This document shows, piece by piece, positions 25,033-34,786 of a stretch of 60,933 nucleotides of DNA. The stretch is taken from assembly GCA_003554445.1 (NCBI GenBank), contig PWGJ01000059.1, positions 1 through 60,933 of the forward strand. Reading direction: 5' to 3'. The stretch's first letter is position 1; each line of letters starts with the position of its first letter. The notes under the pieces were generated by a model, which searched no databases, was not told the origin of the DNA, and worked only from the letters and a program-made list of their open reading frames with translations. This DNA is from Candidatus Nealsoniibacteriota bacterium. Its GTDB lineage: Bacteria; Patescibacteriota; Minisyncoccia; Minisyncoccales; PWPS01. Both the position numbers and the translations under genes were made by a program.

Positions 25033-26343
25033 ATGCCGGATAGACTAATAATTAAAGGTGGAAAGAAATTAAGTGGAGAAATCGACGTTCGAGGCTCTAA
25101 AAATGCTGCAACCCCGATGATTGCCGCTACTCTACTTGCGGAAAAAGGAGTTTGCAGAATTACCAATTTACCACTCATTGCTGACGTTTATAAGATGATC
25201 AGACTCATTGAGAGTATGGGAGCTGAGGTTGACTGGAAGGGTGAAAGAGAAATTGAAGTTGACGCTACTGAAATCGATCCCGAAAAAATGGATCAAAAAT
25301 TAGTAGCTCAAATGAGATCCTCAATTTTGGTAATGGGTCCTCTTATTGCTCGATTTGGAAAATTATCAATCAGACATCCGGGAGGATGCCTGATAGGGGC
25401 AAGACCGATAGATACTCATCTTAACGGCCTTAGAGACTTGGGGGTTGAGATAGAGACTGAAGAATTCGGGGCTTCTCAATCCAGTGATATGGCAGAGACA
25501 AAGAAGTCACATATGTATCACTTGAAAGCGGACAATCTTAAAGGAAAGGAAGTTATTCTGGATGAGTTTTCGGTAACCGGTACTGAAAATATGTTGATGA
25601 CCTCAGCTCTGGCCGAAGGAGAAACCACCTTGAAGATAGCTGCTGCCGAACCACATGTTCAAAATTTAGCCGACTTTTTGAATAAGATGGGAGCGGATAT
25701 AACGTCTGCCGGAAGTAATGCATATAAAATAAAAGGAAAAAGCAGTCTTGAAGGAGCTACTCACAGAGTTATACCCGACTATTTGGAAGCGGGAACTTTT
25801 ATAATTTTAGGGCTTGCGGCAGAAGGAGAGATAGTCGTTAATGATGTCCCTACTGATCACTTGGATTTAACTCTGTCAAGACTTAAAAAGTTTGGTGGAG
25901 ATATTGAAGAAATTGAAGATGGAATTATTCGAGTCGGAAACAGCGATTTGGAGATAGATAAAATTCAAGCAATGCCTTATCCCGGTATCCCTACCGATTT
26001 ACAATCACCTTTGGGGGTTTTAGCAACTCAAGCGAAAGGATTAACTCTAATTCATGATCCGATGTATGAAGGAAGACTTAAGTATTTGGAAGAGCTCAAT
26101 AAAATGGGGGCGGAGATAGTTATGTGTGATCCTCATAGAGCTATAATCAACGGTCCGACCAAGCTGCACGGCACCAAGCTTGACCCTCTTGATTTGAGAT
26201 CCGGAGCCGCTTTAATAATAGCGGGTATAATTGCTGACGGAACCACCATTATAAAAGATGTATCTCAAGCTGATCGAGGCTATGAAGAGATAGAAAAACG
26301 CTTAAGAAAGTTAGGTGTAGATGTTAAAAGAATTAAAGAGTAA
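25033..26343 (+). CDS. murA: UDP-N-acetylglucosamine 1-carboxyvinyltransferase
   Basis: 436 residues. First committed step of peptidoglycan synthesis, transferring enolpyruvate from PEP to UDP-GlcNAc. The EPSP-synthase fold begins KLSGEIDVRGSKNAATPMIAA. The fosfomycin-target Cys is kept in HPGGCLIGARPID (about residue 120). The C-terminal SGAALIIAGIIADGTTIIKD is normal. It heads a run with mreB, holB, frr, rseP and proS, linking wall synthesis with shape. Confidence 0.97.
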   Translation: MPDRLIIKGGKKLSGEIDVRGSKNAATPMIAATLLAEKGVCRITNLPLIADVYKMIRLIESMGAEVDWKGEREIEVDATEIDPEKMDQKLVAQMRSSILVMGPLIARFGKLSIRHPGGCLIGARPIDTHLNGLRDLGVEIETEEFGASQSSDMAETKKSHMYHLKADNLKGKEVILDEFSVTGTENMLMTSALAEGETTLKIAAAEPHVQNLADFLNKMGADITSAGSNAYKIKGKSSLEGATHRVIPDYLEAGTFIILGLAAEGEIVVNDVPTDHLDLTLSRLKKFGGDIEEIEDGIIRVGNSDLEIDKIQAMPYPGIPTDLQSPLGVLATQAKGLTLIHDPMYEGRLKYLEELNKMGAEIVMCDPHRAIINGPTKLHGTKLDPLDLRSGAALIIAGIIADGTTIIKDVSQADRGYEEIEKRLRKLGVDVKRIKE

Positions 26344-26348
26344 ATAAT

Positions 26349-27349
<1,001 letters not shown>

Positions 27350-27353
<4 letters not shown>

Positions 27354-28243
27354 ATCTGGTAGGGCACAAGAAGCAAAAAAAATTATTTGACAAGATGGCT
27401 TCTTCGGTAAAGATTCCGCATAATCTTCTTTTTGTGGGCCCCGAAGCGGTTGGAAAAAAGAGAGCAGCGAAAGAGTTCATTAAGAGGTTGAATTGTAAGA
27501 ATTCTGCCTGTGGTGAATGCGGAACTTGTCGAGATATTGAAAATGAAAGAGACAGTGATTTGCTTGTCATAAAAGAAAGAGAAGAGATAAAGATAGATGA
27601 TATCAGAGATCTTCAAAAAAGATTAGCACTAACCGGAAAGAGAAAAGATTCTTACAAGGCGGCGATAATAGATGAAGCTCATTTGTTAAACAGCCAAGCT
27701 CAAGCTTGTCTTTTAAAAACATTGGAAGAGCCGAAGGGAAAGGCTTTAATTATACTTGTAAGTGAACACCCACAAACTCTTCTTGATACGATTCTTTCAA
27801 GAATGTGGTCCATAAAATTTTCGCCGGTAGAAACCGAATTAATCAAAGAAGAATTAAAGAAAAGAGGAGCAGGTGAAGAAGAGGCCGAGAAGATATCCCA
27901 GCTGAGTTTTTCCAAGCCCGGATTGGCAATAAAGCTTTTCGAGGACAAAGAGTTCAAGAAAAGATGGGTGAAAAAGAAAGATGATTTAAATAATCTCCGA
28001 AACTCTTTTTTGGCAGAAAGATTCGAGTATGTCAAGAATTTGGCGAAAGATAGAAAAGAAGCTAAAGAGACACTTAAGATTTGGATTTCACTTTTAAGAA
28101 GAGAGATGATTGAAGATGGGGATGAGTCGGAGGTATTAAGAATTAAAAAAGCTTTGAAAGTTATGGAGGATATACTCTTTCTAACTTCAAAAACAAATGT
28201 CAATTTAAAACTATCTTTGGAAAAAGTAATAATTAATTTATAA
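27350..28243 (+). CDS. holB: DNA polymerase III delta' subunit
   Basis: 297 residues, AAA+ clamp-loader family. IPHNLLFVGPEAVGKKRAAKEFIKRLNC has a Walker A with Lys in place of Thr/Ser (GxxxxGKK), as expected for the non-hydrolysing delta' subunit. Four Cys form a zinc site (CKNSACGECGTC). The sensor segment KAAIIDEAHLLNSQAQACLLKTLEEP follows, then HPQTLLDTILSRMWSIKF. It could be a DnaX-like short form, but the altered Walker A favours delta'. It overlaps mreB by 4 bases. Confidence 0.85.
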
Positions 28244-28247
28244 AATT

Positions 28248-28805
28248 ATGAAATATAAAAAATATATAAAAAAAGCCGAGCCGGAGATGGAAAAAGCGAT
28301 TGACTACCTAAAAAAAGAATTGGATAAAATCAGAGCGGATAGAGCTACTCCATCTTTAGTTGAAGATATCGTAGTTGATGCTTTTGATCAAAAGATGCCA
28401 TTAAAGCAATTGGCAGCAATATCCTGCCCCGAAGAGCGTCAAATCGTTATTGAGCCTTGGAATCAGGATTATATTAAAAGCATAGTGGATGCTATTCAAA
28501 AAGCTAACAGTGAATTAAATCCGATGCCACAAGGAAAATTGGTAAGAATCAATTTACCTCCAATGACTAAAGAGTACAGGGAAAGATTAGTGAAGAAGAT
28601 TTCAGAGATAAGAGAAGAGGCCAGAGTTTCAGTAAAGAGAGCCAGAGAGGAGGCTTGGAAGAATATTCAAAAAGCAGAAAAAGAAGGAGAGATAACCGAA
28701 GATGATAAATTCAGAGGAAAAGATGATCTTCAGGAGCTGACTGATGAGCACAATGACAAGATTGATCAGTTGGTGGAAAAGAAAAAAGAGAAAATTAAAT
28801 CATGA
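28248..28805 (+). CDS. frr: Ribosome recycling factor
   Basis: 185 residues. With EF-G it splits post-termination ribosomes. The N-terminal domain starts AEPEMEKAIDYLKKELDKIRADRATPSLVEDI; the tail IPPMTKEYRERLVKKISEIREEARVSVKRAREEA is typical (here LPPMTKEYRERL). Full length. TGA overlaps the start of rseP. Confidence 0.97.
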   Translation: MKYKKYIKKAEPEMEKAIDYLKKELDKIRADRATPSLVEDIVVDAFDQKMPLKQLAAISCPEERQIVIEPWNQDYIKSIVDAIQKANSELNPMPQGKLVRINLPPMTKEYRERLVKKISEIREEARVSVKRAREEAWKNIQKAEKEGEITEDDKFRGKDDLQELTDEHNDKIDQLVEKKKEKIKS

Positions 28806-29842
28806 ATATATTAGTAGTTGTAGTCAGTTTAGTTTTACTTATTACCTTGCATGAGCTGGGACACTTTTTGTTTGCAAAGAAGTTTGATGTTAAAGTTCAT
28901 GAGTTCGGAATCGGAATACCGCCTCGCTTGATTGGAAAAAAGATCGGCGAAACGATATATTCGATCAACTTACTTCCCCTGGGTGGTTTTGTACGTATGT
29001 TGGGGGAGGATGAAAGGGTTGATGATAAAAGAAGTTTTTCGGAAAAACCCGCGTGGCAGAGAGCTATTATTCTTGTTGCTGGAGTAGCCAGCTTTTGGAT
29101 TATAGCCGTATTGATATTTGCATTTGTCGCTTTCGGATGGGGAGTGATGAGTATAGCTCCGGAAGATGCCGAAGTGGATGCATTTCTGCTCGTCAATCAA
29201 GTTGATGAAGAGATTGAAAGAGAAAAAGATATAAGAGTTCAGGATATAATTAAAGAGGTTAACGGAAAAGAGGTTTCGAAAACTGCCGATTTCGAAAACT
29301 TATTGAAGGAAAACGGTAAAACCATTACGATACAAAGAGGGGATAAAATAGAAGAGGTGGACATAAGTGAATTTGACTCCGATGAAATTTTATCCTTTTT
29401 AGGGCTGGTCAGAGCTACCGAAGAGAGAAAGTCTTTAACGGAATCTTTTTCATTCGGGGCTCGTCAAACGATTAATGTAACCAGACTACAGGCTGGCGGG
29501 ATATGGATGGCTATCAGGGGAGCCATTACCGGAGAAGGTCTCCCGGAAGGAATGGAGTTGGGAGGAGCGGTTATGATCGGGGACATGGCTACGGATGCTC
29601 TGGATAGAGGCTTGGGAGATTATCTGATGTTTGTTGGAATAATTGCTACTATTTTGGCTTTTATGAACATACTTCCGATTCCCGCACTCGATGGAGGAAG
29701 ACTTTTGTTTCTGGCTATAGAAAAAATAAAAGGAAGTCCGATTCCCGTGAGGGTGGAACAAACTGTTAATGCGGTATTTTTCGTACTGCTTTTAACTTTA
29801 ATGGTATTGATAACGGTCAGAGACATATATAACATTTTTTAG
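28802..29842 (+). CDS. rseP: Site-2 protease, RseP/RasP family
   Basis: 346 residues, an intramembrane zinc metalloprotease. TM1 carries the HELGH zinc motif (TLHELGHFLFAKKF, about residues 17-30); YSINLLPLGGFVRMLGED follows. A PDZ-like domain (IREREKDIRVQDIIKEVNGKEV region) is in the middle, and the third zinc ligand is in NILPIPALDGGRLLF. The last helix is VFFVLLLTLMVLITV. It cleaves anti-sigma factors or remnant signal peptides in other bacteria; the substrate here is unknown. Neighbours frr and proS match the common frr-rseP-proS order. Confidence 0.93.
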   Translation: MNILVVVVSLVLLITLHELGHFLFAKKFDVKVHEFGIGIPPRLIGKKIGETIYSINLLPLGGFVRMLGEDERVDDKRSFSEKPAWQRAIILVAGVASFWIIAVLIFAFVAFGWGVMSIAPEDAEVDAFLLVNQVDEEIEREKDIRVQDIIKEVNGKEVSKTADFENLLKENGKTITIQRGDKIEEVDISEFDSDEILSFLGLVRATEERKSLTESFSFGARQTINVTRLQAGGIWMAIRGAITGEGLPEGMELGGAVMIGDMATDALDRGLGDYLMFVGIIATILAFMNILPIPALDGGRLLFLAIEKIKGSPIPVRVEQTVNAVFFVLLLTLMVLITVRDIYNIF

Positions 29843-29846
29843 ATTT

Positions 29847-31070
29847 ATGAGACAAACAAAACTTTTCACAAAGACAACAAAAGACACTCCTAAAGGAGAG
29901 GAGGCCAAGAATGCACAACTTTTAATAAGAGCCGGCTTTATAAACAAAGAGATGGCTGGAGTTTACTCTTTTTTACCTCTGGGACTAAGAGTCATAAGAA
30001 AAATCGAAGCGATAATCAGAGATGAGATGGACAACACTTTAAATGCTTCGGAAATTTTTATGCCTGCACTACATCCTCTTGAAAATTATGAAAAGACGGG
30101 AAGGGATAATATAGATGTCTTGTTTAGAACCGAATTGGCTACGGGAAGGAGTCTGGTTTTAGGTCAATCACATGAAGAAGTCGTGGTTCCGTTAGCTAAG
30201 AATCATATTTTTTCTTATCGTGATTTGCCCGTTTACGTTTATCAAATTCAAAATAAATTTAGAAATGAACTCAGAGCAAAATCCGGTATACTGAGAGGTA
30301 GAGAATTTTCAATGAAAGATTTGTACTCCTTTCATGTTGATGAAGAGGACTTGAATCGTTACTACGAACAATCCAAAAAAGCTTATAAGAATATATTTGA
30401 AAGAGCGGGAATCGGTGATAGTACTTACATGACCTTCGCCGACGGAGGAACATTTTCCAAGTATTCTCATGAATTTCAAACCGTAACCGAGGCAGGAGAA
30501 GATATTATCCATCTTTGTAGCGACTGCGAGGTAGCAATTAATGAAGAAATTATTGATGAGCAAGAAAAATGTCCGGAATGTGGGGAAAAAAGTAAGCTGG
30601 TTGAAAAGAAAGCAATTGAAGTCGGAAACATATTTAAATTAAAGACAAAATTCAGTGACGCTTTCAATTTAACCTATACGGATGAAGACGGTAAAGAGAA
30701 GCCGGTTTACATGGGTTGTTACGGAATAGGAGTGGGTCGGTTGATGGGAGCCGTTTTGGAGGTTAATTCGGACAAAAACGGAATGATTTGGCCGGAAGAA
30801 ATCGCTCCATATCAAGTTCACTTGATTCCGATTGGAGACAAGGCCAGAGAGAAAGCCGAAGAGATTTATGAGAACTTTGATCAAGAGATACTTTATGATG
30901 ATCGGGATACCAGTGTGGGTGATAAATTTGCCGATGCTGATTTAATGGGAATTCCTTACAGAGTAGTAATAAGTGACAAAACTTTGAAAAAAGACTCTGT
31001 GGAAATAAAAAAAAGAAGTGAAGAAGAAGAGAAATTAGTAAAAATTGATAACTTGCAAAGTTATGTTTAA
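29847..31070 (+). CDS. proS: Prolyl-tRNA synthetase without the INS editing domain
   Basis: 407 residues against about 570 for the bacterial enzyme. Motifs: AGFINKEMAGVYSFLPLGLRVIRKIE, ALHPLENYEKTGR, FRNELRAKSGILRGREFSMKDLYSFH and CYGIGVGRLMGAVLE. The ~180-residue INS editing domain that normally sits between motifs 2 and 3 is replaced by a short link around YMTFADGGTFSKYSHEFQ and a four-Cys site (CSDCEVA...CPECGEKS). The C-terminal anticodon domain is present (IPIGDKAREKAEEIY). Mischarging with Ala must be tolerated or handled elsewhere. Its stop overlaps mreB copy 2. Confidence 0.95.
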   Translation: MRQTKLFTKTTKDTPKGEEAKNAQLLIRAGFINKEMAGVYSFLPLGLRVIRKIEAIIRDEMDNTLNASEIFMPALHPLENYEKTGRDNIDVLFRTELATGRSLVLGQSHEEVVVPLAKNHIFSYRDLPVYVYQIQNKFRNELRAKSGILRGREFSMKDLYSFHVDEEDLNRYYEQSKKAYKNIFERAGIGDSTYMTFADGGTFSKYSHEFQTVTEAGEDIIHLCSDCEVAINEEIIDEQEKCPECGEKSKLVEKKAIEVGNIFKLKTKFSDAFNLTYTDEDGKEKPVYMGCYGIGVGRLMGAVLEVNSDKNGMIWPEEIAPYQVHLIPIGDKAREKAEEIYENFDQEILYDDRDTSVGDKFADADLMGIPYRVVISDKTLKKDSVEIKKRSEEEEKLVKIDNLQSYV

Positions 31071-32115
31071 AAGTTTAATGGAAAAATTATCCGTGGATAT
31101 CGGTATCGATTTGGGTACGGCCAATTCTTTGGTTTATGTAAAAGATAGAGGAATTGTGATTTCCGAACCTTCGGTTGTGGCGGTAAATAAGAAAACCGGG
31201 AAAATATTGGCAATAGGAGAGGAGGCCAGACAGATGGTCGGTAAGACACCCGCTCACATAGTTGCCACCAGACCCTTGGTTTCCGGAGTCGTTTCCGATT
31301 TTGATGTTACCGAGCAGATGCTCAGATATTTTATTGAAAAAGCTAAAAAGGGAAGTTTTCCTCTGAGACCGAGACCGAGATTGGTTGTCGGGATTCCTTG
31401 CGGAGTAACCGAAGTTGAAAAGAAAGCGGTAAGAGATGCCGGGAAAAATGCGGGAGCCGGTGAGGTATTTTTAGTTGAAGAGCCGATGGCTGCTGCTATA
31501 GGAGCCAGGTTACCGATTCAAGAGCCCGGAGGAAACTTCGTAATAGATATAGGGGGAGGAACTACCGAAGTAGCTGTAATATCTTTAGGGGGGGTTGTTA
31601 TATCAGAAAGTTTAAGAGTCGCCGGAGATAAATTAAACCAAGATATTATCGATTTTGCCCAGCAAGAGTATAAATTACTTATCGGAGAAAGAACCGCAGA
31701 AGATATAAAGATAAATGTAGGATCGGCTTATCCTCTCGATCAAAGAATAGAAACGACCATGCGAGGAAGAAATTTGGTCACCGGATTACCGGAAGAGGTT
31801 TTAGTTACCGATCAAGACATTAAAAAAGCTCTTGAAAAATCGGTTGGGGAGATCGTTGACACGATAAAAGCAACGGTAGAAGCAACACCACCCGAGCTTT
31901 TAGCGGATATAATGAGTGAAGGAATCTATCTACTTGGTGGAGGAGGGCTTCTAAGAGGATTGGATAAGTTGATTGAAGAAGAGACCAAGGTAAAAACAAA
32001 GATAGGTGACGATCCACTTACGGCCGTTGCCAGAGGAGCCGGTTTCGCTCTTGAGCATTTGAATGAGCTTTCCGATGTTCTTTTGGAAGTCGAAGATATA
32101 GAGCCACCCAAATAG
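31063..32115 (+). CDS. mreB: Rod-shape protein MreB, copy 2
   Basis: 350 residues. MFKSLMEKLSVDIGIDLGTANSLVYV is the classic MreB start, including the amphipathic N-terminus that binds the membrane, so the ATG at 31063 is preferred over 31045. Phosphate-2 motif IDIGGGTTEVAVISLGGVV and adenosine motif LLGGGGLLRGLD are present. More canonical than copy 1. It overlaps the end of proS by 8 bases. Two paralogs may form mixed filaments. Confidence 0.95.
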   Translation: MFKSLMEKLSVDIGIDLGTANSLVYVKDRGIVISEPSVVAVNKKTGKILAIGEEARQMVGKTPAHIVATRPLVSGVVSDFDVTEQMLRYFIEKAKKGSFPLRPRPRLVVGIPCGVTEVEKKAVRDAGKNAGAGEVFLVEEPMAAAIGARLPIQEPGGNFVIDIGGGTTEVAVISLGGVVISESLRVAGDKLNQDIIDFAQQEYKLLIGERTAEDIKINVGSAYPLDQRIETTMRGRNLVTGLPEEVLVTDQDIKKALEKSVGEIVDTIKATVEATPPELLADIMSEGIYLLGGGGLLRGLDKLIEEETKVKTKIGDDPLTAVARGAGFALEHLNELSDVLLEVEDIEPPK

Positions 32116-32295
32116 TTACGTGCGGGCCGGGATTTAAAAGATCCACGCCTCAAGAATTTTCGGTGGGCAGGCAGGCTTCAAACCCAATCCCGTGCTTTCA
32201 AAATAGAGGAGAGTTCTTTCAAGAAAAAACTCTCCGCTTCCAGGTTAAAAAAGCCATTTTTTTACCTTAGTCAAAAGATTTAAATCTAAAGTTTT
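32116..32295. other. Noncoding region with GC-rich inverted repeats
   Basis: 180 bases between mreB copy 2 and gatC without an ORF. Its first half is much richer in G and C than the surroundings. CGGGATT (32128-32134) can pair with AATCCCG (32186-32192), enclosing GGGCAGGCAGGC. A second hairpin pairs GGAGAGTT (32208-32215) with AACTCTCC (32228-32235). There is no clean T-run after either. It may be an RNA gene, a dispersed repeat or an mRNA end structure. Confidence 0.5.
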
Positions 32296-32574
32296 ATGCT
32301 AAAAAAAGAAACCGTAGAAAAAATAGCCGGTTTGGCTCATCTTGAGATAGAAGAATCAAAAAAGGATAAAATCAGAAAGGATCTGTCTGAAATTTTGGAA
32401 TATGTAGATAAGCTTAATGAAGTTGACACTTCCGGAATTGATTTCAAATCGATATCACCAATCAAAAACAGATTAAGAGAGGATAAAGTTGTAGATACGG
32501 AGGAAAGTCAAAAAGAGAAGATGCGAAGCATGGGCAAAAACAAGGATAATTATTTTCAAATTGAGTCTATATAA
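32296..32574 (+). CDS. gatC: Asp/Glu-tRNA amidotransferase subunit C
   Basis: 92 residues, the small stabilising subunit of GatCAB, which converts Glu-tRNA(Gln) and/or Asp-tRNA(Asn) to the amide form. VEKIAGLAHLEIEESKKDKIRKDLSEILEYVDKLNEVDTSGID and the end NYFQIESI follow the family. It is followed by gatA; gatB lies 12 kb away. Confidence 0.95.
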   Translation: MLKKETVEKIAGLAHLEIEESKKDKIRKDLSEILEYVDKLNEVDTSGIDFKSISPIKNRLREDKVVDTEESQKEKMRSMGKNKDNYFQIESI

Positions 32575-32597
32575 AATATAAATTACAAATAGGCAGT

Positions 32598-33305
32598 ATG
32601 GATATCGAGAAATTACAAATAGAGGATATTAAAAGCGGATTGAAGGAAGAAAAGTTCAGCAGTACTGAATTAACCGAAGAGTTTCTTAATAAAGCCAAGG
32701 AGAAAGATGAAAAGATCTCTTCACTATTGGAGATAACTGAAGATTTAGCTCTTAAACAAGCTAAAAAAGTTGACAGTGATTCTAAAATTAAGGATTTAAG
32801 TGGAGTTCCGATAATTATAAAAGATAATATTTTAGTTGAAGGAGTCAAAGCGACGGCCGGATCAAAGATATTGGAACACTTCAGAGCTCCTCATGATGCA
32901 ACCGTAGTAGAAAAAATTAAAGAGGCCGGAGCAATAATTATAGGTAAGGGGAATATGGATGAGTTTGCAATGGGCGGATCTACGGAGACGTCGGCTTTTT
33001 TCAATACCAAAAATCCCGTTGACACCGATAAGGTTCCCGGAGGCTCCTCGGGTGGGCCGGCAGCAGCCGTAGCAGCTGGAATAGCACCCATTTCGCTTGG
33101 CTCGGATACCGGAGGGTCTGTAAGGCAACCGGCCAGTTTTTGTGGAGTTGTGGGCTTTAAGCCGAGCTATGGAAGAGTTTCGCGAAACGGTCTTATGGCA
33201 ATGGCTTCTTCACTGGATCAGATCGGACCATTTGCAAAATCAGTAAAAGATATAAAAACCGTTTTTGATGTAATAAAAGGAAAAGACGAAAAGGATTCCA
33301 CTTAG
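32598..33305 (+). CDS. gatA: GatA amidase subunit, N-terminal piece (to in-frame UAG)
   Basis: 235 residues, the first half of the amidase-signature subunit that frees ammonia from glutamine. The catalytic Lys is in VPIIIKDNI, the cis-Ser region in KVPGGSSGGPAAAVAAG, and the Ser nucleophile in LGSDTGGSVRQPASFCGVVG. The frame ends at TAG (33303-33305) after KDST, in the middle of a conserved linker, and continues in the same frame to 33998. Homologs read DST-S/C/A there, so a TCG-to-TAG change is the simplest explanation. Confidence 0.9.
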   Translation: MDIEKLQIEDIKSGLKEEKFSSTELTEEFLNKAKEKDEKISSLLEITEDLALKQAKKVDSDSKIKDLSGVPIIIKDNILVEGVKATAGSKILEHFRAPHDATVVEKIKEAGAIIIGKGNMDEFAMGGSTETSAFFNTKNPVDTDKVPGGSSGGPAAAVAAGIAPISLGSDTGGSVRQPASFCGVVGFKPSYGRVSRNGLMAMASSLDQIGPFAKSVKDIKTVFDVIKGKDEKDST

Positions 33306-33998
33306 GTGGAGGTGGAAAATAGTTATGAAGATCCCGGCAATTTCAAAATTGGGATTCCCAAAGAATATTTTGTTGACGGAGTTGATGAAAAAGTAAAAAA
33401 AGAAGTTCGTAAGGTAATTGAAAAAATTGAAAATTCAAATATAGAAGTTATCGATACGACCCTTCCTCACACTGAATATGCACTTGCTTGTTATGAAATA
33501 GTTATGGCATCCGAAGTGTCGGCAAATATGGCCAGATATGATGGAATAAGGTACGGTTTGGAGGTTGAACGCCCGGAAGCCGATTCGATAAAAGAAGCAT
33601 ATCTTAAAAATAGGGGTAAATTCGGTGATGAAGTTAAGAGAAGGATTATTCTCGGGACCTATTCACTTTCCAGTGGATATTATGATGATTATTATATGAA
33701 AGCGGAAAAGGTAAGGGAATTAATTAAAAGAGATTTTGAAAAAGCTTTTGAAGAAGTTGATGTAGTTTTAACCCCCACAAGCCCGATTCTTCCTTTCGAC
33801 TTGGGAGAAAAGCTCGAAGATCCACTCTCGATGTATTTAGCGGACACCTTTACCGTTCCCGCTAATTTGGCGGGACTCCCTGCTATCTCGATACCGAGCA
33901 AATGTAGAGGATTGCCCGTTGGAATTCAAATAACCGGAGAAAGATTTAAAGATGAAAAATTACTTCAAATAGCGGAAAAAATTGAAGATTTAATATAA
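33306..33998 (+). CDS. gatA: GatA amidase subunit, C-terminal piece
   Basis: 230 residues in the same frame as the preceding piece. NFKIGIPKEYFVDGVDEKVKKEV, YGLEVERPEAD, KRRIILGTYSLSSGYYDDYY and NLAGLPAISIPSKC...GLPVGIQITGE complete a normal ~485-residue GatA with no other defect. A GTG directly follows the TAG (TAGGTG) and could permit restart, but no SD precedes it. With read-through the protein would be whole. Confidence 0.85.
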   Translation: MEVENSYEDPGNFKIGIPKEYFVDGVDEKVKKEVRKVIEKIENSNIEVIDTTLPHTEYALACYEIVMASEVSANMARYDGIRYGLEVERPEADSIKEAYLKNRGKFGDEVKRRIILGTYSLSSGYYDDYYMKAEKVRELIKRDFEKAFEEVDVVLTPTSPILPFDLGEKLEDPLSMYLADTFTVPANLAGLPAISIPSKCRGLPVGIQITGERFKDEKLLQIAEKIEDLI

Positions 33999-34010
33999 CC
34001 TGCAAGTTAA

Positions 34011-34535
34011 ATGGAGGATTTATTACAATACTTAATTGAGCCTGAGAGCCTGGATCCCGGTATATTCAGGATGATAAATTTTGTCAGATATATTTTTAGT
34101 ACATTGGGGGACGCAATGTTTATCACCATAATTTACTTCATAGTGAGAACCGGGATGCTTGAGGAGAAATACTTTAAGGATATCTCTGAATTTACAAAAA
34201 CCTCCGCTTATCAAGACATTAAAATTTCAAAAAATTGGGCCAAGATCAAAGAAAAAGTTGGAAGAGAAGATGAGTCGGATAGAAAGTTGGCTGTTATTGA
34301 AGCTGACAATGTGCTGACTTCCGTTTTGAATGATATGGGTTACGAGGGTGAAACTTTAGAGGAATCACTCACTGAAATCGGAAAAGAGATACTCCCGAAC
34401 AAAAAAGAGCTTCTTTCGGTTCATAAAAAAAGAAGAGATCTGGTCTATGACCCGAACTATGAATTGTCAGAAGAAGAAGCGGGAGAAATGATAGAAACTT
34501 ACGAACAAACTCTCAAGGATCTGCAGTTAATTTAA
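34011..34535 (+). CDS. CPR-type membrane protein of unknown function
   Basis: 174 residues. An N-terminal membrane helix lies around residues 22-46 (FVRYIFSTLGDAMFITIIYFIV). The cytoplasmic part carries the pattern KNWAKIKEKVG...ESDRKLAVIEADNVLTSVLNDMGYEGETLEESL and ends VHKKRRDLVYDPNYELSEEEAGEMIETYEQTL. I recall this combination from many Patescibacteria as a conserved hypothetical protein. The soluble domain is helical with HKKRRDLVYDP as the most conserved-looking stretch. No function is known to me. Confidence 0.75.
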   Translation: MEDLLQYLIEPESLDPGIFRMINFVRYIFSTLGDAMFITIIYFIVRTGMLEEKYFKDISEFTKTSAYQDIKISKNWAKIKEKVGREDESDRKLAVIEADNVLTSVLNDMGYEGETLEESLTEIGKEILPNKKELLSVHKKRRDLVYDPNYELSEEEAGEMIETYEQTLKDLQLI

Positions 34536-34542
34536 CTTACCC

Positions 34543-34570
34543 TTGATTTTTTTTAGATATATATTACAAT
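34543..34570 (+). promoter_or_regulatory. Promoter of the tRNA cluster
   Basis: TTGATT (34543-34548), 16-base spacer, TACAAT (34565-34570). The first tRNA begins 40 bases later; the stretch between contains a GAAC/GTTC hairpin (34585-34601 region). Confidence 0.6.
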
Positions 34571-34609
34571 AGTAGTCAGTCAGGAACTTTATTGTTCTGA
34601 CTTGTATAT

Positions 34610-34680
34610 CGCGGGGTGGTGGAACGGTACCATGCGAGGCCCATAACCTCGAGGTCTGGGTTCGAATCCCGGCCCCGCAA
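34610..34680 (+). tRNA. tRNA-fMet (CAU), initiator
   Basis: Cloverleaf of 71 bases without encoded CCA. The acceptor arm CGCGGGG/CCCCGCA leaves a C1-A72 mismatch, the hallmark of bacterial initiator tRNA. D arm GTGG/CCAT, anticodon stem CGAGG/CCTCG, T arm CTGGG/CCCGG with TTCGAAT. The anticodon loop is CCCATAA, so position 33 is C rather than the near-universal U, and base pair 29-41 is A-U rather than G-C. Anticodon bases 34642-34644. Confidence 0.88.
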
Positions 34681-34702
34681 CATTTTTAATTTATTTAATT
34701 CA

Positions 34703-34776
34703 GCCAGGGTAGCTCAGGCGGTTAGAGCGATGGACTCATAAGCCATAGGTCGTGGGTTCGATTCCCACCCCTGGCA
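34703..34776 (+). tRNA. tRNA-Met (CAU), elongator, or tRNA-Ile2
   Basis: Cloverleaf GCCAGGG/CCCTGGC, D arm GCTC/GAGC, anticodon loop CTCATAA with U33, T arm GTGGG/CCCAC with TTCGATT. The 3' CCA is not encoded. The anticodon stem ATGGA/GCCAT has an A31-G39 mismatch. A CAU anticodon could also be a lysidine-modified Ile2 tRNA; overall sequence favours elongator Met. Anticodon 34737-34739. Confidence 0.85.
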
Positions 34777-34786
34777 CCCTGGAACT

